64,000 bases of DNA from Apostichopus japonicus. Taxonomy: Eukaryota; Echinodermata; Holothuroidea; Aspidochirotida; Stichopodidae. How positions within the stretch are numbered: position 1 is the first letter of the stretch; the number at the start of each line of letters is the position of its first letter. Location: contig NC_092576.1 in the NCBI RefSeq assembly GCF_037975245.1, forward strand, positions 32,528,611-32,592,610. The letters are read 5' to 3'. Position numbers and translations under genes: made by a program. The notes under the pieces are model-generated. The model had not been told where the DNA came from, did not search any database, and saw only the letters and a list, made by a program, of their open reading frames with translations. Shown in pieces: positions 22,909 to 35,401 of this stretch.

Positions 22909-25070
22909 CTGTAAAGGAAAATTACTTTGAGTGTGATTATCTTAGAATATATTTTCGGTAACATAGTGACCTAGATTTGTACGTTTATCAACTCTGTGCT
23001 GGACAAGGTTGAGTAGAGTATGGAGGTTTTACCTCCATGAGTAGAGGCACATGTTGTGGATGGGCAAGGACTGCTTTCTTGATAAGTCAACTGACAAGTT
23101 TTAAGATTAATGTGCTAAGACACAGATGGAGCTTCAATATTCTCATAAACAAACCTAATCTATGACTCCACGAAAAGATTCCACGAAAGGTTTATCCATG
23201 ATATGAGGCAAACAAGTTATTAGTGAAAAATAGGTTACAGAATACAGTATATAAAATATATATAAAATATGGATCTCTATTCCACTAAGTTTTGTCATTT
23301 TCACCTAGAGTCGGCCTATTACTTTAGACCCTAACACAGTGACTGTGCTACCGTAGGCTAGTTGTTTCAAACATGAAAGTTCCTATCGATAGTACATACA
23401 GTGGTAATGGTAATGCCATTGATACTCTCAATTTGGAGCCTAGACTAAATGTCCATCTGTTTTGGATAATAATTGGTTAAAAGTTGCCATAGCGTTCCAA
23501 TCACATTCCGCTCTTACAAATTAAAAATCGGACTGATGTAGTATAGCAGTTACAATTTATTTTATTGGTTTTAACGCCGTTTCTGACATATTTTGTGACC
23601 CACGTTAAAACGTTGGTGACTGGGTTGTAGTTTCGCGAAACTTTCAAACGTTATTTTTTAAGAGCGTATTTGTTGATATTGTACGCATGTTTTGACATTA
23701 TCGTACATGTCTCAAATAGAAAATAAATTTATCAGCATTTTTGCACAACAAAAAGAAACTTTGTCCTCTTTTTCTACATTTTGCCGTTTCGCGAAATTAC
23801 CGTAGGCTACATCTTATATTCGAATGTAGCCTAAGCTTAGGCCTAGCCTAACGTTAGTTTAAACTGTTAGTGTTACCATAACGGAGTACACCAATGTAAA
23901 ATGGTGTCCCCTTGACAGCAATTGGCCAATCAATGAATCAACCATTTAAAAAAGTCTCAAAAATCAAATTTATCGACAGATTTACTTTTTATTTAGGTCG
24001 TAATTTTAAAATGAAACATTACTTTAATATTTGCACACTCACTTTTCTGGAACTCAACGGGGTTTGCGGCTTCGACGTAACGAAAATACCATCGTAACGC
24101 TGGGGTAGATAGGGGGACACAAATTTTCTTCGGTGCATTGATCGATGTAGCGCTGGAGTTATATATGATTGTACATGCCTGCAGACGACGTCTAGGACTT
24201 ATAAATGACGTCATTCATTCATAAAACTATGGGATGTGTTTTTTCACAAATGACGTAGCCTTGAAATTTACCAACGTTACGAGGCCTGAGGGACACGAAA
24301 CTTTTACGAATTTTCGGGTCGTTGGAGACAACATTTTTGAGCTAGCTTGAACATCCAAAATAGGCCTATGGAGAAGGGATAAGTTGGTTGTTAATGTCTG
24401 ATCGTACATCGCGATGCTTGTACATGCACACAGGTTCACACAGGCAATCATTTATCAATTTACCAACGTTACAGGGTGGACACGAAAATGTTACGTTGGG
24501 CATGCACATTTCAATACTTCGTCATAAACGAGTGGGGACGAAAAAAATACTGAAACTTTGTCAACTTCAACTCTTATTCATGTATTAACTTCTAGTAAGT
24601 CTGCAAATGAACTTGAGACAAAATGAACAGTGAGAAATGTTACCAAAGTTAACATGTTTAAATGTCACAGTTGGTACTAAAAATTGTGGGGGACACAAAG
24701 GGAAACTTGCACTTAAAGAAAAAAAACGACAAGAGATTTAAACTTTTTTATATTTTATTATACTCCCTATACAGTAAACTATGAAATGCAACTAGACATC
24801 AGGATATTGAAGTGGTAATTTGCAAGTGATTGGATAGTATTTGTGCATAGTGTGTGGAAACCCTATTGGACCCCAGGTTTATAGAAATACCCATATACAT
24901 GCATGTGTGTATACATACATATAAGGAAGAATGGATTTCATGCCAATTCCACAAACACTAATTCGTTCTTACTTCTCTTGCTTTAACATAATTTTCTGTA
25001 GATGAATATTTTCGTATTATATGTGTCATTGTTCAATCTCTTACACGAGTTTACATTTCTATCATCTTAG

Positions 25071-25123
25071 TGTCCTGGAGTAACTACGGCTACAGTCTGA
25101 ATCTTCAGTCCGGTCTTTGGGAG
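25071..25123 (+). CDS. possible NLR-like gene exon, 53 bases
   Basis: The acceptor TTTCTATCATCTTAG precedes and the donor GTATGT follows. Only one frame is open: it enters in phase 1, leaves in phase 0 and encodes SWSNYGYSLNLQSGLWE. Its exit phase matches the exon at 26307. Its entry phase matches the donor of the Ig transmembrane exon as well as any upstream exon of its own gene. It is short, so chance cannot be excluded. Confidence 0.4.
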
Positions 25124-26306
25124 GTATGTTGTATATATAGTTTTTCTGCTACTGTGGTTTATTGTTGTATTTAATTTGTCAACCCTGAAATAGCCAACTA
25201 TCACTACAAGCACAATTTGTTCGTACAAAGAGGAACAAAAGAGGATTCCATATAAATAGTAGTTTGACCCCACACTCAAACACGGATAGGTCAATCCACA
25301 TGAGTTGGATATATTGTTATTACAGCAAAACCATTATCATATGTAAAAAGATGTAAGTATTGGCAATAAATCAAGAGTATATCATGCTCAGATTCCTACA
25401 GAAATTATCCCATGAAACATATATTGATCATGATACATAACTAATTCATAATGATGTTTGAGAAACACAACATAAAATCATTCCCTTCCAACAACATCCT
25501 CGCTACAATATTTGTATATGTACGGAGACTGCTAATGAAATTGAATGTTTCATGTCTTAAATACAGTGTAAAGACCGGTTTCGATTTGCCTTCTTTTTTC
25601 GCTATAAAACAGTTCTGAAAATAACATTGAATAGTATTTGCTTTATTTTCAAAATGATTATAGAAATATATTATTAAAACATACACGCAAGCAAAAGCAA
25701 TGACGACTTTTCTTTTTGCCAAAATTTCTTGGTAGAATACATGTTATAACTAATTGAAAATTTGTTTGGTGAAAAAACCTGGAAGGGCGTCTTCGTTTCA
25801 TAAATTGTAGTCTTATCTTAATACCAGCATATTTGTAAAATTCGACAACCAAACAAATTAAAACGCTTAAACTGAAGTTAACTGCGGTCGTTGAAATAAA
25901 CTAACAGAACAAGACGTGAATAACACCCAACCCCCATCCTATCCGTCTAGCTGTTGGAATTCTTTTACAGCTTTGGAGTTAACAGGTGTGATGTGGATAC
26001 CGGAATTGACTAATTTAGAATCTGACGAGCTGCTTTAAAGAAAGCAGTGAAGATAATATAATAAACGACCAAGCAATGTTCGAAATTTTGACATTCTTAA
26101 ACTTGTCTTAGTATAATACACATTCAACCATGACAGTATACACAGAAATGGACATCACATTACAACATAAACTGTCACAACGCGTATCACATATTTCAGA
26201 AATAACATAATTACAGAGTCAGACATATGAAGTACATCTAATACTATTTAGTATATTAAAATTAAAATTTATTTCAGCTTATATTAAATTTATTTTATAC
26301 CATCAG
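25124..26306 (+). other. intron-like stretch
   Basis: Nothing recognised on either strand. Confidence 0.5.
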
Positions 26307-26426
26307 GTTGATGATGTAGATACAGTCAAGCGTGTATGCACAGAATGCTTGAGTATCTTCCGCCATGACAGTGAGTTACTACAGAGATGTACTATAAAGC
26401 TTCTGGAGAACGCATCTTACCATGAC
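26307..26426 (+). CDS. NLR-like exon (post-NACHT-type helical region)
   Basis: The acceptor TTTTATACCATCAG precedes and the donor GTAAGT follows, both phase 0. It encodes 40 residues starting VDDVDTVKRVCTECLSIFR and ending LLENASYHD. The leucine- and cysteine-rich helical text resembles the helical region that follows the NACHT domain in invertebrate NLR proteins. No NACHT exon (Walker A, GxxGxGK[S/T]) is seen anywhere in the window. The open frame was too short to stand alone; the call rests on splice sites and phase agreement with the exon at 46517. Confidence 0.5.
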
Positions 26427-28110
26427 GTAAGTCAGTAACTATGGCACGCCATACGTACAACATAACTATGCTTTATTGTTACAATAACAGGAAGACTTTA
26501 TATAGCGCGTACTTCATTGTCAATGTACATTCTATGCAATTTTTGTAAAGAACAGGTTGTTTTGGATGTAACAATACCATAACACCGAAAATAAAGATGA
26601 ACCGTTTGTCATAGTATAACATTTGAATATAGGTTAAAATTGCACAATGTTCATTATGAAAAACTGTCTTTAACAGGTACTATAATGAGGTTTTATCCAA
26701 TATTTAACCTTAATGTGAATGTAAACTCTATTGCTGTTTCCTTTCTAAAAGACAATTATGAGAAACTGCTCAATATATAATTCGTATTATAGGAGTCACA
26801 TAAACTGTGGGTTATGTGATTTCGGTGCATAACGATGCACACAATGTATCTAATTAACACTGTAGATTATTCGACATATTGAAATATTATAATTCTAACG
26901 ACCTAAATTTTCGGTTGAATGTACTCGATAAAAACCACTTTTTTCAACAAAATGTTGTTAATTTACGTTTCAGCATTCCGAGTCTCAGAGTCTTGCCTGT
27001 CGGTATTATACCATAAAAACACTGTTATACAGTTCACTCATTGACTTCAATTAATGCCTTCGATTAATGCCCTCGATTTATGTATAGAATGCCGAACATT
27101 GATACTCTCAATTGTATTATAGCTTACAAATAATATTGGGTAATATGTATGTGTATGTATCACAGTTGATTTAGCCTCATATTGCAAGTGAACTGTAATA
27201 ATACTAAGCTGCGGACGTTCGCCATACTTTGACCAGGAAATCAATCTCAAGCATATATAGGTTAGTAATCAAACTTGTCAGTTCATTCAATGCTTTAGTA
27301 TTTCATTCCACCCTCCGAGAAACCACGTAAATATTTTTATATGAGAGATAACAATCGATGTCTTATGTTTTCGTTTATAGTAATCGACTGCGCCTTTCCA
27401 TTTCCATGAAGTTTCTCATAGCCTTGAGTATTTGCTTTATTGCCATTTGTTGGAGTAGTAACTCACTTATCTCAACGCAACCTAAAACAGTCTAGACCGA
27501 TCTCAGGACAGTAGCAAGTGTAGCAACAGCATATCTGAACTTTTAAAGATTTCGACAGAGACAAAGGTTATACTTGATTATCGTGTTTCGACAGTGGGCA
27601 GTTTATTTCTATTTTGTGGTGTATTGTTTCTGTCATTACCAATAAAGGATTTATAATGAACATCATCTATATTGAATAACAAATTATTGGCTGAATATAG
27701 TTCAAAAAGCTTACATGTTCGCACAAAATAGAAATCCAGTTATCCATACACAGAAAACTGGAATACTCACTAAAACAAGTAAAGGTAGTACTCTGATAGT
27801 AAGATACAGGCTTCTAAGGTAGTGAAATTACGTATTGGCTAGTAAATTTACATGTTAGACGGAAGTGAAATTAACCAGCGAATTTACACATTAGCATGTA
27901 CTTCCACTGGTTCGCATTTTGTCACTGTTTTCACTAGCCAAACCAGTTAATGTACAACTTTAAAGGTGTAAGTGTACAAGCTATTCCATTTACTAAGCTT
28001 GTAGTATTACATGTCTCAAAATGACACAAAATAGTTCAAATAAAGTACCCAAAAACAACAGATTTGCTGCTTTTACAGAATATATTCTCAAGAACAAACA
28101 TAACCTGCAG
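26427..28110 (+). other. intron, left part
   Basis: AT-rich; nothing recognised. Confidence 0.5.
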
Positions 28111-28640
28111 ATCAAAAGATTTTCTACCAGTTAAGGATAGTGGAGCATGAACAAATATACTATTCTGTATTACGACACATGAGCAACACTTGGCAAAAGA
28201 AAGACTTATCTTTCCAATTTAAAAAAATGTTCCTCTTTTCAATTTCAGTTAGAGTTTTTCAAATTTAAGACACATTTGGAAAAAACATGAAACTTGGTTG
28301 ACATATTCGATGACAATTGGCCCATGTATCTGTAAAATCAATCACACATGTCTTACATACAATTATTATATTGCAGATAATAAGATTATCTACCAGTTTA
28401 GACTAGTGGAACATGAACAAATGTACCTATATGTATCACACTGTATCACAACACATGAGCAACACATGGCAAAAGAACGACTTATCTATTTACAAAAATG
28501 CTCCTCTTTTCAAATTCAAGACACATTTGAAAAGACATGAAACTTGGTTGACATATTCGATAACAATTGGCCCATGTATCTGTATACTCAATCGCACATG
28601 TCTTACATACAATGTTTACATTGCAGTGGTAGTGATCACA
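28111..28640. repeat. tandem duplication, about 250-265 bp unit
   Basis: AACTTGGTTGACATATTCGA at 28291 recurs at 28541. CATGAGCAACAC, AAAGA.CGACTTATC and GGCCCATGTATCTGTA blocks occur in both copies in order. The open frames at 28298 and 28413 lie within the repeated unit. Confidence 0.85.
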
Positions 28641-28879
28641 TATAAACTTGGTCGAAAGAAAGTTAAAAGAACAACATTAACTTTATTAAAGTTTGTGCGA
28701 AACAAATATATTGTTAAAATAAGCATTATGGAAACTTTGGTTTTGTAAAGGTTCCACTGGTTGCTGAGAAATTGAACAAACAAAAGCTATGGTAAAGTTC
28801 TCACTTTTCTTGACCCCAGATCACAAATTTAATTCTAACTATGTTAAGAAAGTTAAATAGTGCCCATGTAGTATCTATG

Positions 28880-29700
28880 AAAATCACCCACAACACATAC
28901 CACGTATGAACTCAATTGAAGTTTGCCTATCAAGTTATGATGGTTACACCTTTTTTTTATATCTCTGTTGACTTCAGAGATAACCTTTGACCTTCACCAA
29001 AACGATAGGGACATTGTACTATCTATGACACACACCCATACCAAGTATAGCTCAATTGAAATTCTACCAATTAATTTTTGGTGTTTACAAGGTTTTCAGT
29101 GTTTGACCTCAATTGACATGACATTTGACCTCAACCAGAAACAACAGGGATTATGTACCAACTATGACAAAGACACATACCCAGTATGAGCTCAATTGGA
29201 GTTTCCTTATCACATGATGGTGGTTACAAGGTGTTCAGTGTTTTACCTCTGTTGACCTTATATGACCTTTGACCTCCACTAAAACAATAGGGGCAAGGTA
29301 CTAAATTTGATGAACTTGGTATGTAATCAATTGACATTTTTCCTATCAAATGTTGTTGGTTGCAGGATTTTCAGTGATTAACCTCTGTTGACCTCCAATA
29401 ACCTAGTCTGAGTTTTCAGCAGTTGACCTCAGTTGACCTGAAATGTCATTCTACTTCTATCACCATTACAATGATTCATCTTATTTGAGGGAACCAAAAT
29501 ATCAAATATGATCATTTCTAGGACTACATTAGATGGGTTAGCCCCATTTGACCTCATATGACATATTGCCTTTACAATCATTGACATCTTTCATTTAGAC
29601 ACATCTAGTGAAGCTACATACCGCGTTTGAGATTCATGTATGTTGGCAATGCTATGTAAGCCTAACATTCATTTCTTGACATCTGTTATAGTTTGACCAA
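28880..29700 (-). repeat. AGGTCA-type tandem repeat, reverse orientation
   Basis: About six diverged units of roughly 130 bases with TTGACCTC, CCTTTGACCT..CCA.CAAAAC and GAGCTCAATTGAA blocks. Reverse-complemented, the units match the monomers at 17190-18330 (GTTTTGGTGAAGGTCAAAGG). Confidence 0.7.
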
Positions 29701-29942
29701 ACAATTGAGTTAGCAATGTATGTATATCACACAAAAATTACATTGAGCCCTCAGCAAGGAATCAGTAGGCGCAACCGAAATTTTTACATACTCAAATACA
29801 ATGGATTAATAAAAAACATGATGAGCTATCTGTACAAAGTCAGTTTTTGATATCCATGACTCTTTCATGACACCAAATGTGAGAAATTGTTAATATGCTA
29901 AAACATGCATGCATGTGGTTCTGTGATGAAAGAACATATGAA

Positions 29943-31461
29943 TGTAACCCCTCCTTTCCTTCGGTCAAGGTAATTAGGACAATGGGTCAGCAATATGTGT
30001 ATCAAGTGGGCCTAGGCTTCAAGACAGGATAAAATTGTCTCCATGTCCGAATGGTTCAATGCTGATATATTCAAAACAACTGCTGAGTCAGTTCTACACA
30101 GGTTTACAATGAGAGACACAAACACAAAGAAATGTACCATGAACTACTTATATTTTCAATCCTCCAATTATGGGAAATGGGGATGTTATAAGACTATCAA
30201 TGGCACAAAACAATAAAAAGTATCTACATTACAAAATATGTCAACTCGACCACACTCTTAGATATTAATTCTTGCAGTTACATAGAACATACTGGTTACT
30301 GTGGTACTGAACACTGTACATCAAGATGCAGCACAGGTGGTAAAAACAATAATAACAATAGTAAGGTTACAGTGTGCACTGTACTATACACTGAGCATTT
30401 AGAACTTAGAAAACTTAAACTTATTGTCTATGGCCATGACACAGGTTACAATAAAAGAATACTTAAACTTATCTGGTTTTACACTGGTGCTGTCGCGAAC
30501 TGCTCGCTTTCTTTCTTCAACGCGGAAAGTTCATTTTCGCGAATTAAGGTTCCGGTGTACATCAGTGTGCTCCATAATAGACTTGGTAATATACTGCAGT
30601 CCAGCGATTTACAAAAAGGTATGACAATTTAATAAAATAGTTTAGAGTGACATCTACAGCACGGTGGGGTAGAATCCGGTTCCTTAGGTAAATATAAAGT
30701 ACAGGTGGGCTCCAAGAACAGCAGTTAAGTAAAATATGAAAAGTCCATGGTTACCATCTCGGCAAGATCAGGAACAGTGGCCACAAAGATACTAATATGA
30801 CATCCTCATCATAATTTAAGAAAATAACTTTACATGATGAACATCTTCAAAACTCCCTATTTATACAACACTTTTTCCTTTAATAAAAATATTATAAGTC
30901 CAATAGATCAAGCAAGAGAAGTCTTACTCTCTCCAGATGAAGAATCAATCTCTAACTATAACAAGATACAATGTTACCAGAACTATCTGACAACAAGTGA
31001 CAACAACTCTAGGCCACATGGCTTCCCCACATCCTATTGGTTACTTCTAGCAATGATCCCGTTGACCAACTAATAAGATGACCAATCAGTAATTACATGA
31101 TGGATTAGTCCTTATAAATATTCATGTCACCATGTGCCTTCCCTTCCCCAGCTCTGGGCTATTTTGTAACCCTTTCCCACCAATACACTGACTCTCTAAA
31201 TACTATTGTCCCAGGTATAAACCACAAGCGCTATTGTCTAGCAGGCTCAGTTTATCTCAGGAGAGATAAGCAGCAAGGATACATACAAAAAGGCTTTGTG
31301 AAAGTAAAATAACCATCACTAATCTGCAATATACTCGGCAGAGGCAGGAAGTATCTGTTTACTCTTTTTAATTAAAACTATCTACACTATTGACAGAAAC
31401 TGCTTCTACTAGCAAGTGAAAACAACAAACCCACTGTGCCATTCATGACACCAGGGTTACA
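29943..31461 (-). repeat. 3' LTR (left), 1519 bp
   Basis: Begins TGTAACCCCTCCTTTCC and ends CACCAGGGTTACA in plus orientation. The same sequence occurs at 36754-37787 joined to 40972-41457. Open frames inside it (30372-30632, 31124-31312) are identical in both LTRs and have no protein character. Confidence 0.95.
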
Positions 31462-31473
31462 CCTTCCTCTTCT
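31462..31473 (-). promoter_or_regulatory. polypurine tract
   Basis: On the minus strand AGAAGAGGAAGG abuts the 3' LTR, where plus-strand DNA synthesis is primed in LTR elements. Confidence 0.75.
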
Positions 31474-31678
31474 GAACATAACATCGTCCCGATGTTCACA
31501 TGAATATATCCTCAAAACGGATTTACAGCAAAACAAATAATAAAATTAATACATGCATAAAAGAAATACAGTAAACAAAATATACGTAGGAATTAAACTC
31601 AACTCAGCACTTGAATGGACTTCAATGCACAACAGAAACTTAGATGCCTGTAATGTTACATACACTTCAGAAATGGAA

Positions 31679-34600
31679 TTATCCATTTTGCATAACATTT
31701 AGTATTAACTTGACATAAGGATCATCAGGTGACATATGTGCCAACTTCTCTTTCACCATTAATATATAATCTACTTGATGTTGCCAAGGTAGTTTATCCT
31801 TACAAACAGTAGTAGCCTGATGAGAATATGCCCATCTGTCAATCTCTTTGGTTTTCCTACTAGACCTTCTAACATATTTACAAGTTTCATCGTCATACTG
31901 TTTAGCATCATCGGTATCAGACTCTATAAGTTCATCATCAGCTTTGTTGTCAGTAGATATGACAACAGCCTCCTGTGGAGCTAGGCTCACATCAGGTACA
32001 TAACTTACATCCCCCTCAAGAGGTTCACTTTCAACTCTCTCATCTGCAACTATCTGCTTACTTTGCTCCAGTGAGCTGCTTAAAGAGTTTTCCTCTTCTG
32101 ACTGGGACAGAGGCAGCTCTTCATCCCTAATACCCAGGACACTAACTATCTCAGAGGGGGAGTTTGGGTACTCCTCTACGAATGGTAGCTTTTCCTGGTG
32201 AGGAATAAATACTGGGGCTTCTGGATTAAAGTTAATAGATGGACAAGTCTTAATCTGATTCTCATGTGTCGGTTCATACCCTATGGCCCACAGAGGAGTT
32301 TCTTCTTCCTCAATACTGTGAGGCACTTCCTCTATCAGATCAGAGGATCTAGAAACCACCTTTCTGTGCGTACCCTCCCTGGCACGGGGAGCAGGTTGGG
32401 GTGTCAACCTAGGTCTGGGAAGGGACTGTAACGGGAGCAGAAGATTCCTGTGGAGGGTTCTTTCAGTACGATGGGAATTTCCCTCAGGCCTTACAACATA
32501 GACTGGCATGTCTTCCCCTAGCCTTCGTACAATTCTATACACCTCTTTCTCCCACCTATCTGCAAGCTTATGTTTCCCTTGAAATGCTACTTTCTTAACG
32601 AGGACTCTATCCCCTGGACGTAACTGCATTTCATGTAACTGCTTATTATAACGTCTAGCATTACTATTTCCCTCGCCCTGTGCTTTCTCTGAAGCAAGCT
32701 TGTAGGCATGTTCTAACTTTTCCTTGAGGGAATTAGCATAATCCTTGCAAGTTCTACCCTCACTAGAAGTCGTCTCTACCCCTAAGTAGAGATCAACGGG
32801 TAACCGTGGATGCCTCCCAAACATAAGGTAATAAGGTGAAAAGCCTGTTGCATCATTTTGTGAACAGTTATAAGCATGTACAAGCGGTGCCACATAGGAT
32901 TTCCAATCAGCCTTCTTCTCCTCAGGGAGAGTTCCTAACATAGACAACAGTGTACGATTAAAACGCTCACACTGCCCATTTCCCTGGGGGTGATATGGTG
33001 TTGTCCTGGATTTGACAATTCCAGCCATTTGACAAAGGTGTTTTATAACTGAGGATTCAAAATTCCTACCTTGATCGGAATGTAATCTTGCTGGGAAACC
33101 ATAGTGGACTATAAAATTTTCAAATAGAATTTTGGCTGTGGTTTGGGCTGTTTGGTTCCTAGTTGGGAACGCTTGTGCATATCTTGTGAAGTGGTCGGTC
33201 AATACAAGAACACTTGAATAACCTCCCTTAGACTCTTCCAAAGATAAATAATCCATACAAATTAGTTCCATTGGTTCAGTGGTACTAATGTTTACAAGAG
33301 GTGCTTTGTGATATGGAGGCTGAGTAGCTTTTCTCCGTAGGCACCTGTCACAATTCTTAACATAGTTTTCAATATCTTTTGCCATACCTGGCCAGTAAAA
33401 CCGTTCCCGGGCAAACTGAAGAGTACGTTCTAATCCCAGATGACCCATGTCATCATGTAACAAATATAACGCTTTCTCATGGTAGATGGAGGGTAAGACC
33501 AACTGGTAGGATACAGGATTGTTTCCCTTTTTCCTGTATAAAACACCACCCTGGATACTAAGACGTTTCCAATCCCTAAGGAGAAGTAGAGTTTCATTAA
33601 TCTCTTCCCTACGTTCTGCCTTATTGGGACATCTCCCAATCGTCAAGTAATGTAACACCCGAGCAATCACTGGGTCTAACCCCTGATGCTCCTGCCATTC
33701 CTTAGGTGTAACACCTGGAAAGGAGGAGTCATCAACACTATCTAATAATACATCGGGTACTGCCCCTTGTCCCATAGCTACAGCTTCTACAACAGGCCAA
33801 TGAAATGACTGTGTGTGGATGTAATCAAGATCCACTCTATGAAAACTACATATTGCCTGTATAGCCTCAGGTGACACTTCTGTAATACTGTTGTTGACAT
33901 TGCTTTGTTCATTAATGAACATCCTAGAAAGTCCATCAGCATCACCATTCTTAACTCCTGCCCTATAGTTTATCTTGAAGTTATATGCACCAAGTGCAGC
34001 TAACCATCTATGACCAGTTGCATCTAATTTGGCTGTACTAAGCACATAAGTAAGGGGATTGTTATCAGTCAGTACAGTAAACTCCCTGCCGTACAAGTAA
34101 TCCTTAAATTTTTCTGTTACTGCCCACTTTAGGGCAAGAAATTCTAACTTATGAGCAGGGTAATTTCGCTCTCCTTTTCTCAAGCAACGGCTGCCATAGG
34201 CAATAACCCTTTTCTTTCCCTCCTGGATTTGGTACAAAGCTGCCCCGAGTCCACCTAAGCTGGCATCGGTATGCAGTTCAAATGGGATTTCATAATCCGC
34301 ATATCCTAAAATTGGGGGTCTTGTTAGTTTCTCTACTAGTTTCTCAAATGCTTCTTGGTGTTCCACACCCCATTGCCATTTTGGTTCTTTTGTAGTGTGC
34401 ATACGCTTTCCTCTTTGTTGTTTTGGTCTGTTACCAGTGAGCCCATGGAGTGGGGCTGCAATATTGGCGTACCCCTCTACAAACCTACGATAATACCCAG
34501 TGAAACCTAAGAATGACCTCAATTGTTTGACATTCTGTGGCACAGGCCACGATTTGACTGCCTGGATTTTTTCAGGATCAGTCTCTACTCCATGTTCGGA

Positions 34601-35401
34601 AACTACATGCCCCAAATAGGTGACACTATTTTGAAGGAGATTGCACTTCGATGGCTTAAGTTTCAGGCCAAAATCAGTCAAGCGTTTCAAAACAGATGAT
34701 AACCGTTCTAGGTGTTCTTCAAATGTCTCTGAGAAAATGATAACATCATCCAGATAAACAAGACATTTCTTATAGTTCATGTCACCCACACAATGCTCCA
34801 TGAGCCTTTGGAATGTTGCAGGTGCATTTGTCAAACCGAAAGGCATACGATTGCATTCATAAAACCCCATTGGTGTTGTAAAAGCAGTTTTTGGTACATC
34901 TTTTTCTGCCACCTCAATCTGCCAGTAACCTGATTGAAGATCTAATGAACTGAACCACTTAGCCCCCTTCAAAGCATCTAATGATTCTTCAATACGTGGC
35001 AAGGAATATGAATCTTTAACTGTATCTTGGTTCAGTTTCCTATAGTCAATGCAGAGCCTAATTGAGCCATCCTTTTTCTTTACAACAACTATAGGTGAGG
35101 CATAGGGGCTATGTGATTCTCTGATCGCCCCAGATTCTAACATATCCTGTAAACATTTCCTTACTTCATCATACTGGTTTGGGGGTATGCGCCTATATCT
35201 GTCTTTGAAAGGTTTATCGTCCTTTAATGGAATTTCATGCTTTACTACATTGGTATGTCCCAACTCATTTTTGTGAAGGGCAAAAGCCTGAATATGATTC
35301 TCTAGTAAATCTCTCAAGTCTTTTATCTGGGTTGGAGTGGCTGGAGATTTGTCTATATAAAGTTTCTCCCAAATTTCATTGTACCTATGGTGAATCCCCA
35401 C
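31679..35401 (-). CDS. pol: Ty3/gypsy Pol: reverse transcriptase, RNase H, integrase
   Basis: An intact 1240-codon frame that copies the element RNA into DNA and inserts it. The reverse transcriptase spans about residues 95-265, with SSLDLQSGYW and the catalytic YLDD at 216-219. RNase H spans about 370-495, with HTDAS, E420, TDNNP and GDADG. The integrase zinc finger is HDDMGHL...CDRC at about 649-687. The integrase core D-D-E is visible as CMDYLS (D717), HSDQGRN (D776) and CERFN (E812). A DRVLVKK-type C-terminal module lies near 931, followed by a long acidic tail. The order RT-RNaseH-integrase is Ty3/gypsy. The frame opens without a good ATG: it begins at a GTG inside the protease frame, so it is probably reached by frameshift or fusion. 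No chromodomain was recognised. Confidence 0.95.
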   Translation of the reverse strand: MGIHHRYNEIWEKLYIDKSPATPTQIKDLRDLLENHIQAFALHKNELGHTNVVKHEIPLKDDKPFKDRYRRIPPNQYDEVRKCLQDMLESGAIRESHSPYASPIVVVKKKDGSIRLCIDYRKLNQDTVKDSYSLPRIEESLDALKGAKWFSSLDLQSGYWQIEVAEKDVPKTAFTTPMGFYECNRMPFGLTNAPATFQRLMEHCVGDMNYKKCLVYLDDVIIFSETFEEHLERLSSVLKRLTDFGLKLKPSKCNLLQNSVTYLGHVVSEHGVETDPEKIQAVKSWPVPQNVKQLRSFLGFTGYYRRFVEGYANIAAPLHGLTGNRPKQQRGKRMHTTKEPKWQWGVEHQEAFEKLVEKLTRPPILGYADYEIPFELHTDASLGGLGAALYQIQEGKKRVIAYGSRCLRKGERNYPAHKLEFLALKWAVTEKFKDYLYGREFTVLTDNNPLTYVLSTAKLDATGHRWLAALGAYNFKINYRAGVKNGDADGLSRMFINEQSNVNNSITEVSPEAIQAICSFHRVDLDYIHTQSFHWPVVEAVAMGQGAVPDVLLDSVDDSSFPGVTPKEWQEHQGLDPVIARVLHYLTIGRCPNKAERREEINETLLLLRDWKRLSIQGGVLYRKKGNNPVSYQLVLPSIYHEKALYLLHDDMGHLGLERTLQFARERFYWPGMAKDIENYVKNCDRCLRRKATQPPYHKAPLVNISTTEPMELICMDYLSLEESKGGYSSVLVLTDHFTRYAQAFPTRNQTAQTTAKILFENFIVHYGFPARLHSDQGRNFESSVIKHLCQMAGIVKSRTTPYHPQGNGQCERFNRTLLSMLGTLPEEKKADWKSYVAPLVHAYNCSQNDATGFSPYYLMFGRHPRLPVDLYLGVETTSSEGRTCKDYANSLKEKLEHAYKLASEKAQGEGNSNARRYNKQLHEMQLRPGDRVLVKKVAFQGKHKLADRWEKEVYRIVRRLGEDMPVYVVRPEGNSHRTERTLHRNLLLPLQSLPRPRLTPQPAPRAREGTHRKVVSRSSDLIEEVPHSIEEEETPLWAIGYEPTHENQIKTCPSINFNPEAPVFIPHQEKLPFVEEYPNSPSEIVSVLGIRDEELPLSQSEEENSLSSSLEQSKQIVADERVESEPLEGDVSYVPDVSLAPQEAVVISTDNKADDELIESDTDDAKQYDDETCKYVRRSSRKTKEIDRWAYSHQATTVCKDKLPWQHQVDYILMVKEKLAHMSPDDPYVKLILNVMQNG

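Larger units (their letters stand above)
21519..24896. mobile_element. 3.4 kb TIR DNA transposon with subterminal repeats
   Basis: Inverted ends of about 33-35 bp (21519-21552 and 24863-24896) contain TATTTCTATAAACCTGGGGT; just inside, both read CCAATAG. A flanking TA duplication is possible. Near both ends there are repeats of GGGGACACNAAA (21721, 22105, 24112, 24290, 24478, 24690), one as a palindrome (GGGGACACC ... GTGTCCCC at 22105-22131). Two minus-strand exons lie inside. I cannot assign the superfamily. Confidence 0.72.

Noticed and set aside
30372-30632. 86-codon open frame present twice (also 37183-37443)
   Set aside because: It occurs twice only because it is inside the two LTRs; no protein character.
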